From positions 62,001-126,000 of the forward strand of contig NZ_FOLP01000009.1 in the NCBI RefSeq assembly GCF_900112425.1: a stretch of 64,000 nt of DNA, given 5' to 3'. Origin of the DNA: Variovorax sp. OK212. Lineage in GTDB: Bacteria; Pseudomonadota; Gammaproteobacteria; Burkholderiales; Burkholderiaceae_C. The notes below the pieces were generated by a model. The model was not told the origin of the DNA and ran no database searches. It saw nothing but the letters and a program-made list of their open reading frames with translations. The position numbers and the translations under genes were made by a program. Below are positions 47,969 to 56,457 of this stretch, piece after piece; within the stretch, counting starts at the first letter, position 1; each line of letters starts with the position of its first letter.

Positions 47969-48939
47969 GCGGCACGCTCAATATGTCGGACATGCTGGAG
48001 CTGGTGGTGGCATCTGTCACCTCGCTCACGCCGGCCATCAAGGCCTTCGTGCTGCGCAGCGCGAACGGGGCGCCCTTGCCGCCGTTCACACCGGGGGCGC
48101 ACCTGGGCGTGCAGGTGATGCAGCCCAACGGGCATGCGGGGCAGCGCGCCTATTCGCTGGCGAGGCCGCACGACGCGTCGGGCTGCTACGAGATCGCGGT
48201 GCTCGACGAGCCGCAAGGCGCGGGCGGTTCGGCATGGATGCATGGCCTGACGGAAGGCGCGGCGCTGACCGCGCACGCGCCGCGCAACGACTTCGTGCTG
48301 CACAAGGGCAACGCCGCGCCGCTGCTCATCGCGGGCGGCATCGGCATCACGCCGCTGCTGTGCATGGCGCGGGCGCTGGCCGCCGAAGGCCAGGCTTTCG
48401 AGTTCGTCTACGCCACGCGCAGCGAAGAGGCCACGGCCTACCTGCAGGAAGTGTGCGCGCTCGGCGGCACTGCGGTGCACGACGGCGGCGATCCGTCGCG
48501 CGGCATCGACCTGCGCGCCTTGCTCGCGGCACCGGCCACCGGGCGCCATCTGCACGTCTGCGGCCCGCGCGGCATGGTGCAGGCCGTGGTCGACACGGCC
48601 CGCGCGCTCGGCTGGCCCGGCGACCACGTGCACTTCGAGCTCTTCGCCGGTGCGCTCGAGCAGGCCGGCGACAAGGCCTTCGAGGTGCGCACGCTGCGCT
48701 CGGGCAAGACGCTCACGGTGCGGCCCGACCAGAGCCTGCTCGACGTGCTCATCGCCGCCGGGCTCGACCCGCTGTACGACTGCCGCCAGGGCGACTGCGG
48801 CGTGTGCGCCGTCGACGTGGCCGAAGGCGTGCCCGACCACCGCGACCACAACCTGAGCCCGCGCGAGAAGGCGGGCGGCAAGACCATCTGCACCTGCGTG
48901 TCGCGCGCGAAGACGCCGCAGCTGGTGCTCGACATCTGA
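47965..48939 (+). CDS. Oxygenase reductase, flavin plus [2Fe-2S] (VanB/phthalate dioxygenase reductase type)
   Basis: 324 residues. Order: flavin-binding beta-barrel (GQRAYSLARPHDASGCYEIAV), NAD-binding domain (APLLIAGGIGITPLLCMARAL, then HVCGPRGMVQAVVD) and a C-terminal plant-type ferredoxin with cysteines in YDCRQGDCGVCAVDV (near 272, 277, 280) and CTCVS (near 312). It passes electrons from NAD(P)H to the Rieske oxygenase encoded next. The first ATG overlaps the hydrolase stop; internal ATGs at 47983 and 47992 are alternatives. Confidence 0.9.
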   Translation: MSGTLNMSDMLELVVASVTSLTPAIKAFVLRSANGAPLPPFTPGAHLGVQVMQPNGHAGQRAYSLARPHDASGCYEIAVLDEPQGAGGSAWMHGLTEGAALTAHAPRNDFVLHKGNAAPLLIAGGIGITPLLCMARALAAEGQAFEFVYATRSEEATAYLQEVCALGGTAVHDGGDPSRGIDLRALLAAPATGRHLHVCGPRGMVQAVVDTARALGWPGDHVHFELFAGALEQAGDKAFEVRTLRSGKTLTVRPDQSLLDVLIAAGLDPLYDCRQGDCGVCAVDVAEGVPDHRDHNLSPREKAGGKTICTCVSRAKTPQLVLDI

Positions 48940-48966
48940 CGACCCCACGATTCCAGGAGACCCACC

Positions 48967-50307
48967 ATGACCACCGACCTGCAGGACCTCGTGCAGCCCG
49001 ACCGCGTGCACAAGCGCGTGTACACCGACCCCGCCATCTTCGAGCTGGAGATGGACCGCGTCTTCGGCCAGGCCTGGCTCTACGTCGGCCACGAAAGCCA
49101 GGTGCCCAAGCCCGGCGACTACTTCACCACCCGCCTGGGCCGCGAGCCCGTGGTGATGGTGCGCCACACCGACGGCGAGGTGCACGTGATGTTCAACCGC
49201 TGCCCGCACAAGGGCGCCAGGCTGGTGCCCGAGGGCAGCGGCAGTGCCGGCAAGTTCCTGCGCTGCCTGTACCACGGCTGGACCTTCAAGTGCGACGGCT
49301 CGCTGCTGTCGGTGCCGCTGCGCAGCGGCTACGAAGACACGGCGCTCGACCTGAAAGACCCGCAGTACGGCGTGCGCAACGTGGCGCGCGTGGCCACGCA
49401 CCGCGGCTTCGTGTTCGCGAGCCTTTCGAAGGAGGGGCCCGGGCTCACCGAATTCCTGGGCGGCGTGGCCACCTCGCTCGACAACTTCTGCGATCGCGCG
49501 CCCGACGGCGAAGTGGAAGTGGCGGGCGGCGTGCAGCGCGTGATCCAGCGCAACAACTGGAAGATCTTCTTCGAGAACCTGCACGACACCATCCACGCGG
49601 TGGCCACGCACGAGTCGTCGTGGCGCGCGGCCAAGGAAGAGTACGAGGCCATGCCTGCGGGCACGCCCAAGCCCTTCGAGGTGGTGATCGTCGACGGCAA
49701 CGGCGAGCCGCTGGACTTCTGGGAGAAGCTCGAGCTCAAGGGCTACGACAACGGGCACGGCTTCATGGAAGGCATCTTCGTGCCGCCGACCGACCCGGTG
49801 AGCCTGGCCTACGTGGCCTCGCTGGAGGCCAGCAAGGGGGCGGCGCGCGCCGACGAGATATTGCGCGTGAACCGGCACAACACCATCGTCTACCCGAGCT
49901 GCTCGCCGCACACCTCGTTCCAGCAGATCCGCGTGATCCGGCCGCTGTCGGTGGACCGCACGCTGGTCGAGATCTTCAGCTTCCGGCTGAAGGGCGCGCC
50001 GGAAGCGAGCTTTCAGCGCACGTTGAAGTACACCAACATCGTCAACTCGCCGTCGTCCAACGTGATGGCCGACGACCTGGAGGCCTACAACCGGGTGCAG
50101 GAAGGCCTGGGCTCCGACGGCGGCGACTGGGTCAGCATGCACCGCGCGGCGGGCCGCGACCAGCCGCTGCCCGGAGGCCGCGCCTCCAACGGCAACAGCG
50201 AGATGCCGTCGCGCAACATGTTCGCGGCCTGGGCCGGGTACATGGGCGTGGGCGTGGGGGTGGGTACGGGCGCGGGCGCGGGCGTGCAGACCGGGAGCGC
50301 CGAATGA
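48967..50307 (+). CDS. Rieske aromatic-ring-hydroxylating oxygenase, alpha subunit
   Basis: 446 residues. Rieske centre: Cys79-x-His81 in NRCPHKGARL and Cys100-x2-His103 in LRCLYHGWTF. The mononuclear iron site is NNWKIFFENLHDTIHAVATHE, near 196-216, with the bridging Asp and two His. The benzoate/anthranilate/salicylate-like branch is plausible; the substrate cannot be fixed. The last ~20 residues are a Gly-x repeat tail (GVGVGVGTGAGAGV) that homologues would not be expected to share. The beta-subunit start overlaps its stop. Confidence 0.9.
   Translation: MTTDLQDLVQPDRVHKRVYTDPAIFELEMDRVFGQAWLYVGHESQVPKPGDYFTTRLGREPVVMVRHTDGEVHVMFNRCPHKGARLVPEGSGSAGKFLRCLYHGWTFKCDGSLLSVPLRSGYEDTALDLKDPQYGVRNVARVATHRGFVFASLSKEGPGLTEFLGGVATSLDNFCDRAPDGEVEVAGGVQRVIQRNNWKIFFENLHDTIHAVATHESSWRAAKEEYEAMPAGTPKPFEVVIVDGNGEPLDFWEKLELKGYDNGHGFMEGIFVPPTDPVSLAYVASLEASKGAARADEILRVNRHNTIVYPSCSPHTSFQQIRVIRPLSVDRTLVEIFSFRLKGAPEASFQRTLKYTNIVNSPSSNVMADDLEAYNRVQEGLGSDGGDWVSMHRAAGRDQPLPGGRASNGNSEMPSRNMFAAWAGYMGVGVGVGTGAGAGVQTGSAE
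50244..50285 (+). repeat. Imperfect hexamer repeat at the end of the oxygenase alpha gene
   Basis: Seven hexamers of the form GGGCGT, GGGGGT, GGGTAC or GGGCGC encode GV-GV-GV-GT-GA-GA-GV just before the stop. Confidence 0.88.
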
Positions 50308-50789
50308 ACTTCATCGACTGGAACGAACAGCAGGCGGTCACGCAGTTCCTGCACCACGAGGCGCGCCTGCTCGACGAGCACCGCTGGGACGAATGGCAGA
50401 AGCTCTTCACGCCCGACGGGCTGTACTGGGTGCCGCTGGTGCACGGCCAGACCGACCACGTCAACCATGCCTCGCTGTTCTGCGAAGACACGCTGCTGCG
50501 TTCGATGCGCGCGCGGCGGCTCGAGCAGGCCCGTGCCTATTCGCAGCAGCCGCCCACGCGCACGGTGCACGTGGTGGGCAACATCGGGCTCGAAGCGCGC
50601 GACGAGGCCGGTTGCGTGGTGCGCTCCAGCTTCATGCTGCTGGAATGGCGCAAGACCGAGCAGCGCGCCTTCGGCGGCAGCGTGGCGCACACGCTGCGCC
50701 GGGAGGGGGATGCGTTCCGCATCCAGATGAAGCGCGTGGACCTCGTCAACTGCGACGCGCCGCACGAAGCTCTGCAGGTGTTCATGTGA
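50304..50789 (+). CDS. Ring-hydroxylating oxygenase beta subunit
   Basis: 161 residues, the NTF2-like cone of the small oxygenase subunit: AVTQFLHHEARLLDEHRWDEWQKLFTPDGLYWVPLVHGQTDHVNHASLF, then RTVHVVGNIGLEARD and SSFMLLEWRKTEQRAFGGSVAHTLRRE. It is structural, forming the alpha3beta3 mushroom. ATG at 50304 overlaps the alpha stop, and its own stop overlaps the next gene's GTG. Confidence 0.9.
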   Translation: MNFIDWNEQQAVTQFLHHEARLLDEHRWDEWQKLFTPDGLYWVPLVHGQTDHVNHASLFCEDTLLRSMRARRLEQARAYSQQPPTRTVHVVGNIGLEARDEAGCVVRSSFMLLEWRKTEQRAFGGSVAHTLRREGDAFRIQMKRVDLVNCDAPHEALQVFM

Positions 50790-51379
50790 AGGCCGCGCTG
50801 CTGGCCATGCACTACCAGAACGACGTGCTGCACGCCGACGGCAAGGTGCGCGTGGGCGTGGCCGCCGACGACCCGGCGCGCCCGCGGCTGATCGCTTCGG
50901 CCGGCCGCCTGATCGCCGGCGCCCGCGCCCACGGCGTGCCGGTGATCTTCGTGCGCATCGCCTTTGCGCCGGGCTACGCGGACTGCCTGGACAACTGCAC
51001 GCTGTTCCGCCGTGTCGCCGAGACCGGCGCGGTGCAGGACGGCGCCTGGGGCGCGGAGTTCTACAGCGAACTCGCGCCGTTGCCGGGCGAGGCCGTGGTC
51101 ACGCACAAGCGCAACAACCCCTTCTGGGCCAGCGGGCTCGAAGAGGCGGTGCGTGCCACCGGCGCCGGCCGGCTGTACGTGGCGGGCATCGCGACCAACC
51201 ACGTGGTGGAGCACGGCGCGCGGCATGCGAGCGACCTGGGCTACCGCGTGGCAGTGGTGGCCGACGCCTGCAGCACCGCGCAGGCGCACCTGCACGCGGC
51301 CAGCCTCGAGACACTGGCGATGCTGGCGGACGTGGTCCAGGTCGACGATGCCGTGCGGCAGATGGGAGGCCTGCAATGA
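50786..51379 (+). CDS. Isochorismatase-fold protein with altered catalytic triad
   Basis: 197 residues. The cysteine-hydrolase Rossmann fold is clear: ALLAMHYQNDVLHADGKVR, VVTHKRNNPFWASGLEEAVRATGAGRLYVAGIATNHVVEHGARHASDLGYRVAVVADACS. Two triad positions differ: His9 replaces the Asp of the DxQND motif, and Val140 stands where the nucleophilic Cys normally is (TNHV against TNxC). The Lys (108) is kept. GTG start at 50786 overlaps the beta-subunit stop. It may be a non-hydrolytic binding protein or use another mechanism (EntB also lacks the Cys). Confidence 0.87.
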   Translation: MKAALLAMHYQNDVLHADGKVRVGVAADDPARPRLIASAGRLIAGARAHGVPVIFVRIAFAPGYADCLDNCTLFRRVAETGAVQDGAWGAEFYSELAPLPGEAVVTHKRNNPFWASGLEEAVRATGAGRLYVAGIATNHVVEHGARHASDLGYRVAVVADACSTAQAHLHAASLETLAMLADVVQVDDAVRQMGGLQ

Positions 51380-52170
51380 CCCCGGAGCTGCAAGGCAAGG
51401 TCGCCATCGTCACCGGCGCGGCCGCGATGCTCGGCCGCGCGATCGTGCGCGCGTTCGTGCAGGCCGGCGCCCAGGTGCTGGCGGTCGACATCGACGTGCC
51501 GCGCGGCGAGGCGCTGGCGGCCGGGCTCGGTGCGCGTTGCCGTTTCGTGGCCTGCGACATCGCCTCCGACGCGGCGCTCGACGCCTTGGTGGCGGGCGCG
51601 TTGGGCACCGAAGGGCGCATCGACTTCCTCGTGAACAACGCCGTGGTCTACGGCGACGCCGGGCTCGACGCCGCGCGTGCCGACTGGCTGGCCGCGCTGA
51701 ACGTCAACCTCGTCTCGGGTGCGATGCTGGTGCAGAAGACCACCGAGGCGCTGGCGGCGCAGGGCGGCGCCATCGTGAACATGGGCAGCGTCGGCGGCAA
51801 GTTCGGCGCGGCGGGGCGGGCGCTGTACCCGGCGGCGAAGGCGGCGATCCTGCAGCTCACGCGCAACCAGGCGGCGAGCCTGGCGCCGCGGCGCGTGCGC
51901 GTGAACTCGGTGTCGCCGGGGTGGACGTGGTCGGACGCGCTCTCGCGCATGACGGGCGACGACCGCGCGCTGGCCGACCGCGTCGGCGCGCCGATGCATC
52001 CGCTGGGCCGGGTGGGCGACGGCGACGACGTGGCGCAGGTGGTTCTCTTCCTGTGCTCGGACGCGGCGCGCTTCGTCACGGGCGCGGACATTCCGGTCGA
52101 CGGCGGGTTCTCGATGCTCGGGCCGGACCAGGGGCGATCGGCGCGGGACTGGTTCGAATCGCAGGCGTGA
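51376..52170 (+). CDS. SDR-family dehydrogenase
   Basis: 264 residues. The NAD(P) motif TGAAAMLGRAIVRAF matches TGxxxGxG with Met-Leu in the middle. Other motifs: DFLVNNAVVYG, catalytic Ser in NMGSVGGKFG and YPAAK (Tyr-x3-Lys). Asp at the end of beta2 (AVDID) favours NAD. In this operon it is well placed to rearomatise the cis-dihydrodiol made by the Rieske oxygenase. It overlaps the previous stop by 4 bp and is the last gene of the operon. Confidence 0.88.
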   Translation: MTPELQGKVAIVTGAAAMLGRAIVRAFVQAGAQVLAVDIDVPRGEALAAGLGARCRFVACDIASDAALDALVAGALGTEGRIDFLVNNAVVYGDAGLDAARADWLAALNVNLVSGAMLVQKTTEALAAQGGAIVNMGSVGGKFGAAGRALYPAAKAAILQLTRNQAASLAPRRVRVNSVSPGWTWSDALSRMTGDDRALADRVGAPMHPLGRVGDGDDVAQVVLFLCSDAARFVTGADIPVDGGFSMLGPDQGRSARDWFESQA

Positions 52171-52244
52171 GGGGAGGGGCAGTCTCGGTCTGGCACGGCG
52201 CATGCGTGCGAGCCGAGGCATCACCAGCTCCCAAGGAGTCGCCG

Positions 52245-52469
52245 ATGCGAAGTTTCGATCCAGACACGCGAGATGTCGCGCACGAGACATCGCCGGTGGT
52301 GATCAGCGTCTTCCCGGGAACGATCGCAATCTGCGACGGCGACGATGGCGACGGCGGACCTCGCAGCGGCACGCCCCCATTGGCCGCGGCCTGGCGCGCG
52401 CTCAGCCGCCTCGCCAGGGCCTTTTCGCAGCCGGGCAACCTGCACCTGAACAAATATTCGAGCGGCTGA
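52245..52469 (+). CDS. Small hypothetical protein
   Basis: 74 residues (MRSFDPDTRDVAHETSPVVI...NLHLNKYSSG), hydrophilic, with an Asp/Gly run (CDGDDGDGGPRSG) and a basic helix (AAAWRALSRLARAFSQ). The AAGGAG site at the right spacing (52233-52238) supports it as a real gene. No family recognised. It lies between the oxygenase operon and the type III region. Confidence 0.5.
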   Translation: MRSFDPDTRDVAHETSPVVISVFPGTIAICDGDDGDGGPRSGTPPLAAAWRALSRLARAFSQPGNLHLNKYSSG

Positions 52470-52566
52470 ACCGCCGCAAATCCTGGCCTCATGGGTACTA
52501 ATTGACACTTAGTGACACTGGCTTGGGAACTGTTCGCTGACACGTGTTACATACGAGGACGCCCTC

Positions 52567-53187
52567 ATGGGTGCTCCACTTACTGGCAACGTGTCTACCG
52601 CACCTCTTTCATCGTCAAGCCCTGTTTCGCCGCTGCCGAATCTGCGCGCGTTCGAAGAGGCCGCGCGTCAGAAAACCGATGGCGTCATCGAGTTGGACGG
52701 CGACCGGCTGCAGGTGCTCGCCACCGGTGCCACCCCCACGCAGCGTTCGGTGGCCTGGGTCAGGCCGCAGGGCGGGGCCGACACCACCTCCGCTTTCGTT
52801 GCCGCGCTGGGCCAGTCTTTCTCCGGCGGCATCACCCAGGCCGTGGCGCGCGAGCTCGACCTGGCCCCCGCGGCCGGCGTGCCGCTCGCGTCGCGCACGG
52901 TCAGCCTGGCCATCGACATGGCGCGCACCGGCCGCCAGGCGATGGACGGCGTCGACTTTCTCACGCGGCTCGACTTCTCGGCCGCCAACCGCGGCGCCGG
53001 CTTCGAAGCCGCGTGCCGCAACGCCGGCGTGCAGCCGTCCGGCCTGAGCGCCGCGCAGCGCACGCACATCGACGCGGCGCTCGACAGCCGCTTTGCCGGC
53101 GCGGCGGAAGCCGGCCAGTCGCCGGTGTCCGCCGGCACCGCGGCCGGCTGGCTGCGCCAGATCCTGGCCGAACTCCCCAAGGACTGA
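52567..53187 (+). CDS. Hypothetical protein, possible type III-associated protein
   Basis: 206 residues, no signal peptide, no membrane segment. The first 25 residues are Ser/Thr/Pro-rich (GNVSTAPLSSSSPVSPLP), a composition often seen in type III secretion signals. The rest is a mixed fold with helices (TSAFVAALGQSFSGGITQAVARELDL, RTVSLAIDMARTGRQAMDGVDFLTRL). No family recognised. It is next to an ECF sigma factor and the sct operon, which suggests but does not prove a role there. Confidence 0.6.
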   Translation: MGAPLTGNVSTAPLSSSSPVSPLPNLRAFEEAARQKTDGVIELDGDRLQVLATGATPTQRSVAWVRPQGGADTTSAFVAALGQSFSGGITQAVARELDLAPAAGVPLASRTVSLAIDMARTGRQAMDGVDFLTRLDFSAANRGAGFEAACRNAGVQPSGLSAAQRTHIDAALDSRFAGAAEAGQSPVSAGTAAGWLRQILAELPKD

Positions 53188-53466
53188 ACGGCGTCCGCCG
53201 TAGAGCGCCCGTGCTACCACGGGAGCCACCGCTCGTCAGATACCCAATTCTGGGGATTGGATACACAGGTAAACGAAAGTAAAATCCTGTGTCCAGGCGT
53301 TGCCAGCGCCTGCCCGCCGGCGGATTGCATGCATCCCTGTCGTGTCGCCCGCCGGGTTGTCGACACCCCTTCGTTTCCAAGCCTCCCCTTGTCCAACTGC
53401 CCCACCGAAGCTGAGAGCGACGACAGCGCCTGTGGCGAGGTGGGTGTGCTGACGCCCCCGGAGGGC

Positions 53467-54000
53467 ATGAGCGAGGCCGAGGCGGGTACGCTGTTCCGCA
53501 CCCTGGTGCAGACGCACAACACCCGGCTGTACCGCTTCATCATCAAGAACATCGGCAATCCGGGCGATGCCGAAGACCTGGCGCAGCAGGCTTTCATGGA
53601 AGCCGTGCGCTCGTTCCAGAGCTACCGCGGCGAGTCCGAGCTGTCGACCTGGCTCTACGGCATTGCGATGAACCTGGTGCGCAACTACCTGTCGCGCGCC
53701 CCGCACCGCCGTTACGAGTTCGTCGCCGACGACGAACTCGCCGCGCTGCCCGACGAGCGCCTCACGCCCGAAGGCATGCTCTCGCAGTCGCAGCAGATGC
53801 GCGCCCTCAACGAATCGCTGGCCGAGCTGCCGCAGAGCATGCGCGAGGTGCTGCTGATGGTGGCGGTGGACGAGCTCTCGTACGAAGAGGCCGCCGTGCT
53901 GCTGACCGTGCCGGTGGGCACCGTGCGCAGCCGCCTGTCGCGCGCGCGCTCCGCGCTCAAGGCCCAGATGCTGGCGCGCGGCGCCGCACTGGACTTCTGA
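53467..54000 (+). CDS. ECF sigma factor, probable type III secretion regulator (BtrS/HrpL position)
   Basis: 177 residues from this ATG. Region 2: LFRTLVQTHNTRLYRFIIKNIGNPGDAEDLAQQAFMEAVRSFQSYRGESELSTWLYGIAMNLVRNYL. Region 4: LAELPQSMREVLLMVAVDELSYEEAAVLLTVPVGTVRSRLSRARSALK. Longer starts exist (TTG 53257, ATG 53329), but they add a Cys/Pro-rich stretch with no ribosome site. Bordetella places the ECF sigma BtrS beside its bsc locus. Here the gene converges with sctC, 55 bp away. No anti-sigma gene is adjacent. Confidence 0.85.
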   Translation: MSEAEAGTLFRTLVQTHNTRLYRFIIKNIGNPGDAEDLAQQAFMEAVRSFQSYRGESELSTWLYGIAMNLVRNYLSRAPHRRYEFVADDELAALPDERLTPEGMLSQSQQMRALNESLAELPQSMREVLLMVAVDELSYEEAAVLLTVPVGTVRSRLSRARSALKAQMLARGAALDF

Positions 54001-54055
54001 GCGCGGCCTTCCCGCGCTCCTTCACTCCCTTACTCCCTCATTTCCGCATTCCCGC

Positions 54056-55978
54056 TCAGGGCGCCGCAGGCGAGTTCGGCGCCGCCGGTGCCGAAGTCAG
54101 CGGCGGCAACGGCGCCGGCAACACCAGCGTGCCGGGCTCGATGATCGACGGCGCGGGCGACACCGTCACGGGCAGTCCGCCCGGCGCCGGCAGCACCGTC
54201 ACCGTCGAGGCACCGATGGCCGCGGCGCTGGCGGCCTGCATCTCGGCCCCGGTCGGCGCGGCGCCCGCCGCGCGCGGCGAGGGCAGCGTCACCAGCCGCG
54301 GCTTGATCATGAACAGCCGCTCGCGCGACTGCACGTTGTCCGTGCGGTTCGAGAAGAACAGCCCCACCACCGGCAGCCGGCCCAGGCCCGGCACGCGGTC
54401 GTTCTGGCGCGTGGCCTGGCGCGTGTTGTAGCCGCCGATCAGCAGCGTCTGGTTCTCGCCCACGATGGCCTGCGTGCTCACCACGCTCTTGCGGATGGTC
54501 GGCAGGTCGTCGATGGTGCGGTCCTGGATCTGGCCGTCCTCGATGTCCACGTCGAGTTGCACCACCGCGCCGTTCGCGCGCTCGATGTAGTGCGGCGTCA
54601 CGCGCAGCGTGGTGCCCACCGTCACCGGCGTCACCGTGGCCACGCGCTCGCCGGTGGTGCGGATGTAGAAGGTTTCCGACAGGTCCAGCAGCGCGCCGAT
54701 GTGGTCCACCGTGAGGATCGACGGACGCGACTGGATCGACGCCTCGCCCATGCCCTCCAGCGCGCGGATGCGCGTGACCAGGAAGTTGCCCGCGCTCACC
54801 ACCAGCGAGGTCGGGTTCACCGTGGCGCTGCGCGACACCGCGCCCAGCGTGATCTCGTTGCCCGAGGTCGATGCCGCGAGGTTGCCGAAGCCCGCCGTGG
54901 TGCCGCCGGTGCGCCCGCCCCAGGCGATGCCCAGCTCGTCGAGCCGGGTGGCGTTCACGTCGATGATGAGCGCCTCGATCTCGATCAGCGCGGTCGGCAC
55001 GTCGAGCTGCTCGATCAGCTTCTGGTAGATCGGCAGGCGCTCCGGAATGTCCTGGATGATGAGCGCGTTGAGCCGCGAGTCGGCCTGGATCGACGGCACC
55101 AGCCGGCGGCTGTTCTGCTGGCCGGCCGCGGCGGCCAGCTTCGCGTCGCTCGACGATTCCCCGCCGCCGGCGGCCACCGGCGCGCCGGGCGCGGCGCCCG
55201 CCACCGTGGTCGCGGGCGCCATGCCCGTGCTGCTCGCGCGCAGCGGCGCGGCAATGGCGGTGAGCGTGGCGTCGCTGTAGGTGCCGCCCGTGCCCGAGCC
55301 GTTGACCAGGTTGCGCAGCACCTGCGCCAGCCCGGTGGTGGTGATCTGCCGGTCGCGGTAGAGCACCGTGCGGTCGTCCACCGTGGCGTGCTTGAGCCTG
55401 AACACCGTCACCTGCTGCCCGCCCGCCACCAGCGGCAGCGCCGCCACCGTGCGCTGCACCAGGCTCACGTAGCCGGGCGGTCCCGACACCAGCGCCACGC
55501 CCTGGTCGGGCAGCTCGCCCCAGCCGAAGCGCGTGTCGAGCACGCCCAGGCTGGTGAGCGCCTGGCGCATGGCGCCGATGCTCGCGCCCGAGGCGGTGAT
55601 GCTGCGCGTGGTGGTTTCGGTGGTGCGGCTCACGTACAGCGTGCCGGCGTGCGTGAACCAGTTGAAGCCGTACACGCCGCCCAGCTGGTTCAGAAAGTCG
55701 GTCGGCGTGGGCGAGCTGAAGCGGCCGTTGACCGGGCCGGTCACCTGCGGCGACAGCTCCAGCGCCAGGCTGAAGCTGGCCGCGAAGTCGCGCAGCACCT
55801 TGGCCAGCGGCTGGCTCTCGGCGTAGTAGGTGTAGGGCGCGTCGGACCACGGCGGCGGGCCGGCGTGTGCGGGTGCGCCGGGCAGCGACAGCAGCGCGCA
55901 GCCCACCAGCGCGGCGGCCAGGGTGCGAAGCAGGGGGGAGCGGAAGGAGGTGCGGGGCATGGTGGCGTGAGGGCGCAT
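54056..55978 (-). CDS. sctC: Type III secretion secretin SctC
   Basis: About 640 residues. The signal peptide (LAAALVGCALLSLPGAPAHA) leads to N0/N1 domains (YYAESQPLAKVLRDFAASF, LNQLGGVYGFNWFTHAGTLYVS) and a Gly/Ser/Ala linker. The secretin core follows: IEIEALIIDVNATRLDELGIAWGG, EASIQSRPSILTVDHIGA, and PGLGRLPVVGLFFSNRTDNVQSRERLFMIKPRLV. A Pro/Ala-rich tail may bind a pilotin. It forms the outer-membrane ring. The start could be ATG 55960 or 55978. Last gene of the leftward sct operon. Confidence 0.9.
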   Translation of the reverse strand: MRPHATMPRTSFRSPLLRTLAAALVGCALLSLPGAPAHAGPPPWSDAPYTYYAESQPLAKVLRDFAASFSLALELSPQVTGPVNGRFSSPTPTDFLNQLGGVYGFNWFTHAGTLYVSRTTETTTRSITASGASIGAMRQALTSLGVLDTRFGWGELPDQGVALVSGPPGYVSLVQRTVAALPLVAGGQQVTVFRLKHATVDDRTVLYRDRQITTTGLAQVLRNLVNGSGTGGTYSDATLTAIAAPLRASSTGMAPATTVAGAAPGAPVAAGGGESSSDAKLAAAAGQQNSRRLVPSIQADSRLNALIIQDIPERLPIYQKLIEQLDVPTALIEIEALIIDVNATRLDELGIAWGGRTGGTTAGFGNLAASTSGNEITLGAVSRSATVNPTSLVVSAGNFLVTRIRALEGMGEASIQSRPSILTVDHIGALLDLSETFYIRTTGERVATVTPVTVGTTLRVTPHYIERANGAVVQLDVDIEDGQIQDRTIDDLPTIRKSVVSTQAIVGENQTLLIGGYNTRQATRQNDRVPGLGRLPVVGLFFSNRTDNVQSRERLFMIKPRLVTLPSPRAAGAAPTGAEMQAASAAAIGASTVTVLPAPGGLPVTVSPAPSIIEPGTLVLPAPLPPLTSAPAAPNSPAAP

Positions 55979-56010
55979 GAGCGGGCGCAAGAGCAAGGGC
56001 GAGGGCAATG

Positions 56011-56457
56011 TCAGGCGGCCGCGACGGCCGGGGTCCAGAAGGCAAGTGCGTTGGCGAGCTCGCCCACCGCGTCGTCGATGTCCTGGGTCGATCCCGCGGC
56101 CACCGTGAGCTGCAGCCAGGCCGCGCGCTCGCGCGCGTCGATCACGCACGCGCAGGGCGACGCCAGCATGGTGCCGCAGGCCAGCCGGCCGATCGCCTGC
56201 ACCAGCTGGTCGCGCGCGTGGCCCGGCTCGGGCAGCGCGCGCAGGCGCGAGGCCACGCGGATGCCGCCGCCCGGCAGGGCTTCCAGCCGCACGCGATGGC
56301 GGCCGTCGATCACCAGGTCGATCGGGCCGCTGCCACCGGCATCGGCATTGGCCGCATGAGGCGCCTGCTGCGCGCGGTACTGCGCAAGAAGGCGCGCCGC
56401 GCCGGCATCGGCCTGGCGGGCGGAGGGTGAGGAAGAGGTGGGGAAGGACATGCTCAT
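56011..56457 (-). CDS. Small type III secretion operon protein between sctU and sctC (BscW position)
   Basis: 148 residues. Ser/Ala-rich N-terminus, then an alpha/beta domain: GPIDLVIDGRHRVRLEALPGGGIRVASRLRALP, ARDQLVQAIGRLACGTMLASPCACVIDARERAAWLQLTV and DDAVGELANALAFWTP. The size and strand-helix pattern recall CesT-like chaperones, without a diagnostic motif. In Bordetella the slot between bscU and bscC is bscW. The ATG overlaps the sctU stop by 4 bp. Confidence 0.65.
   Translation of the reverse strand: MSMSFPTSSSPSARQADAGAARLLAQYRAQQAPHAANADAGGSGPIDLVIDGRHRVRLEALPGGGIRVASRLRALPEPGHARDQLVQAIGRLACGTMLASPCACVIDARERAAWLQLTVAAGSTQDIDDAVGELANALAFWTPAVAAA

Noticed and set aside
52526..52553. 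GGAAC-N16-TTACATA, similar to an HrpL-type promoter, upstream of the gene at 52567.
   Set aside because: The transcript would start about 7 bases before the ATG, leaving out the ribosome site, and the -10 half matches only in AC and A.
53257..53466. Longer sigma-factor start (TTG 53257 or ATG 53329).
   Set aside because: The extra residues are Cys/Pro-rich without similarity to region 1 or 2 of ECF factors, and the shorter form has the usual ECF length of about 177 residues.
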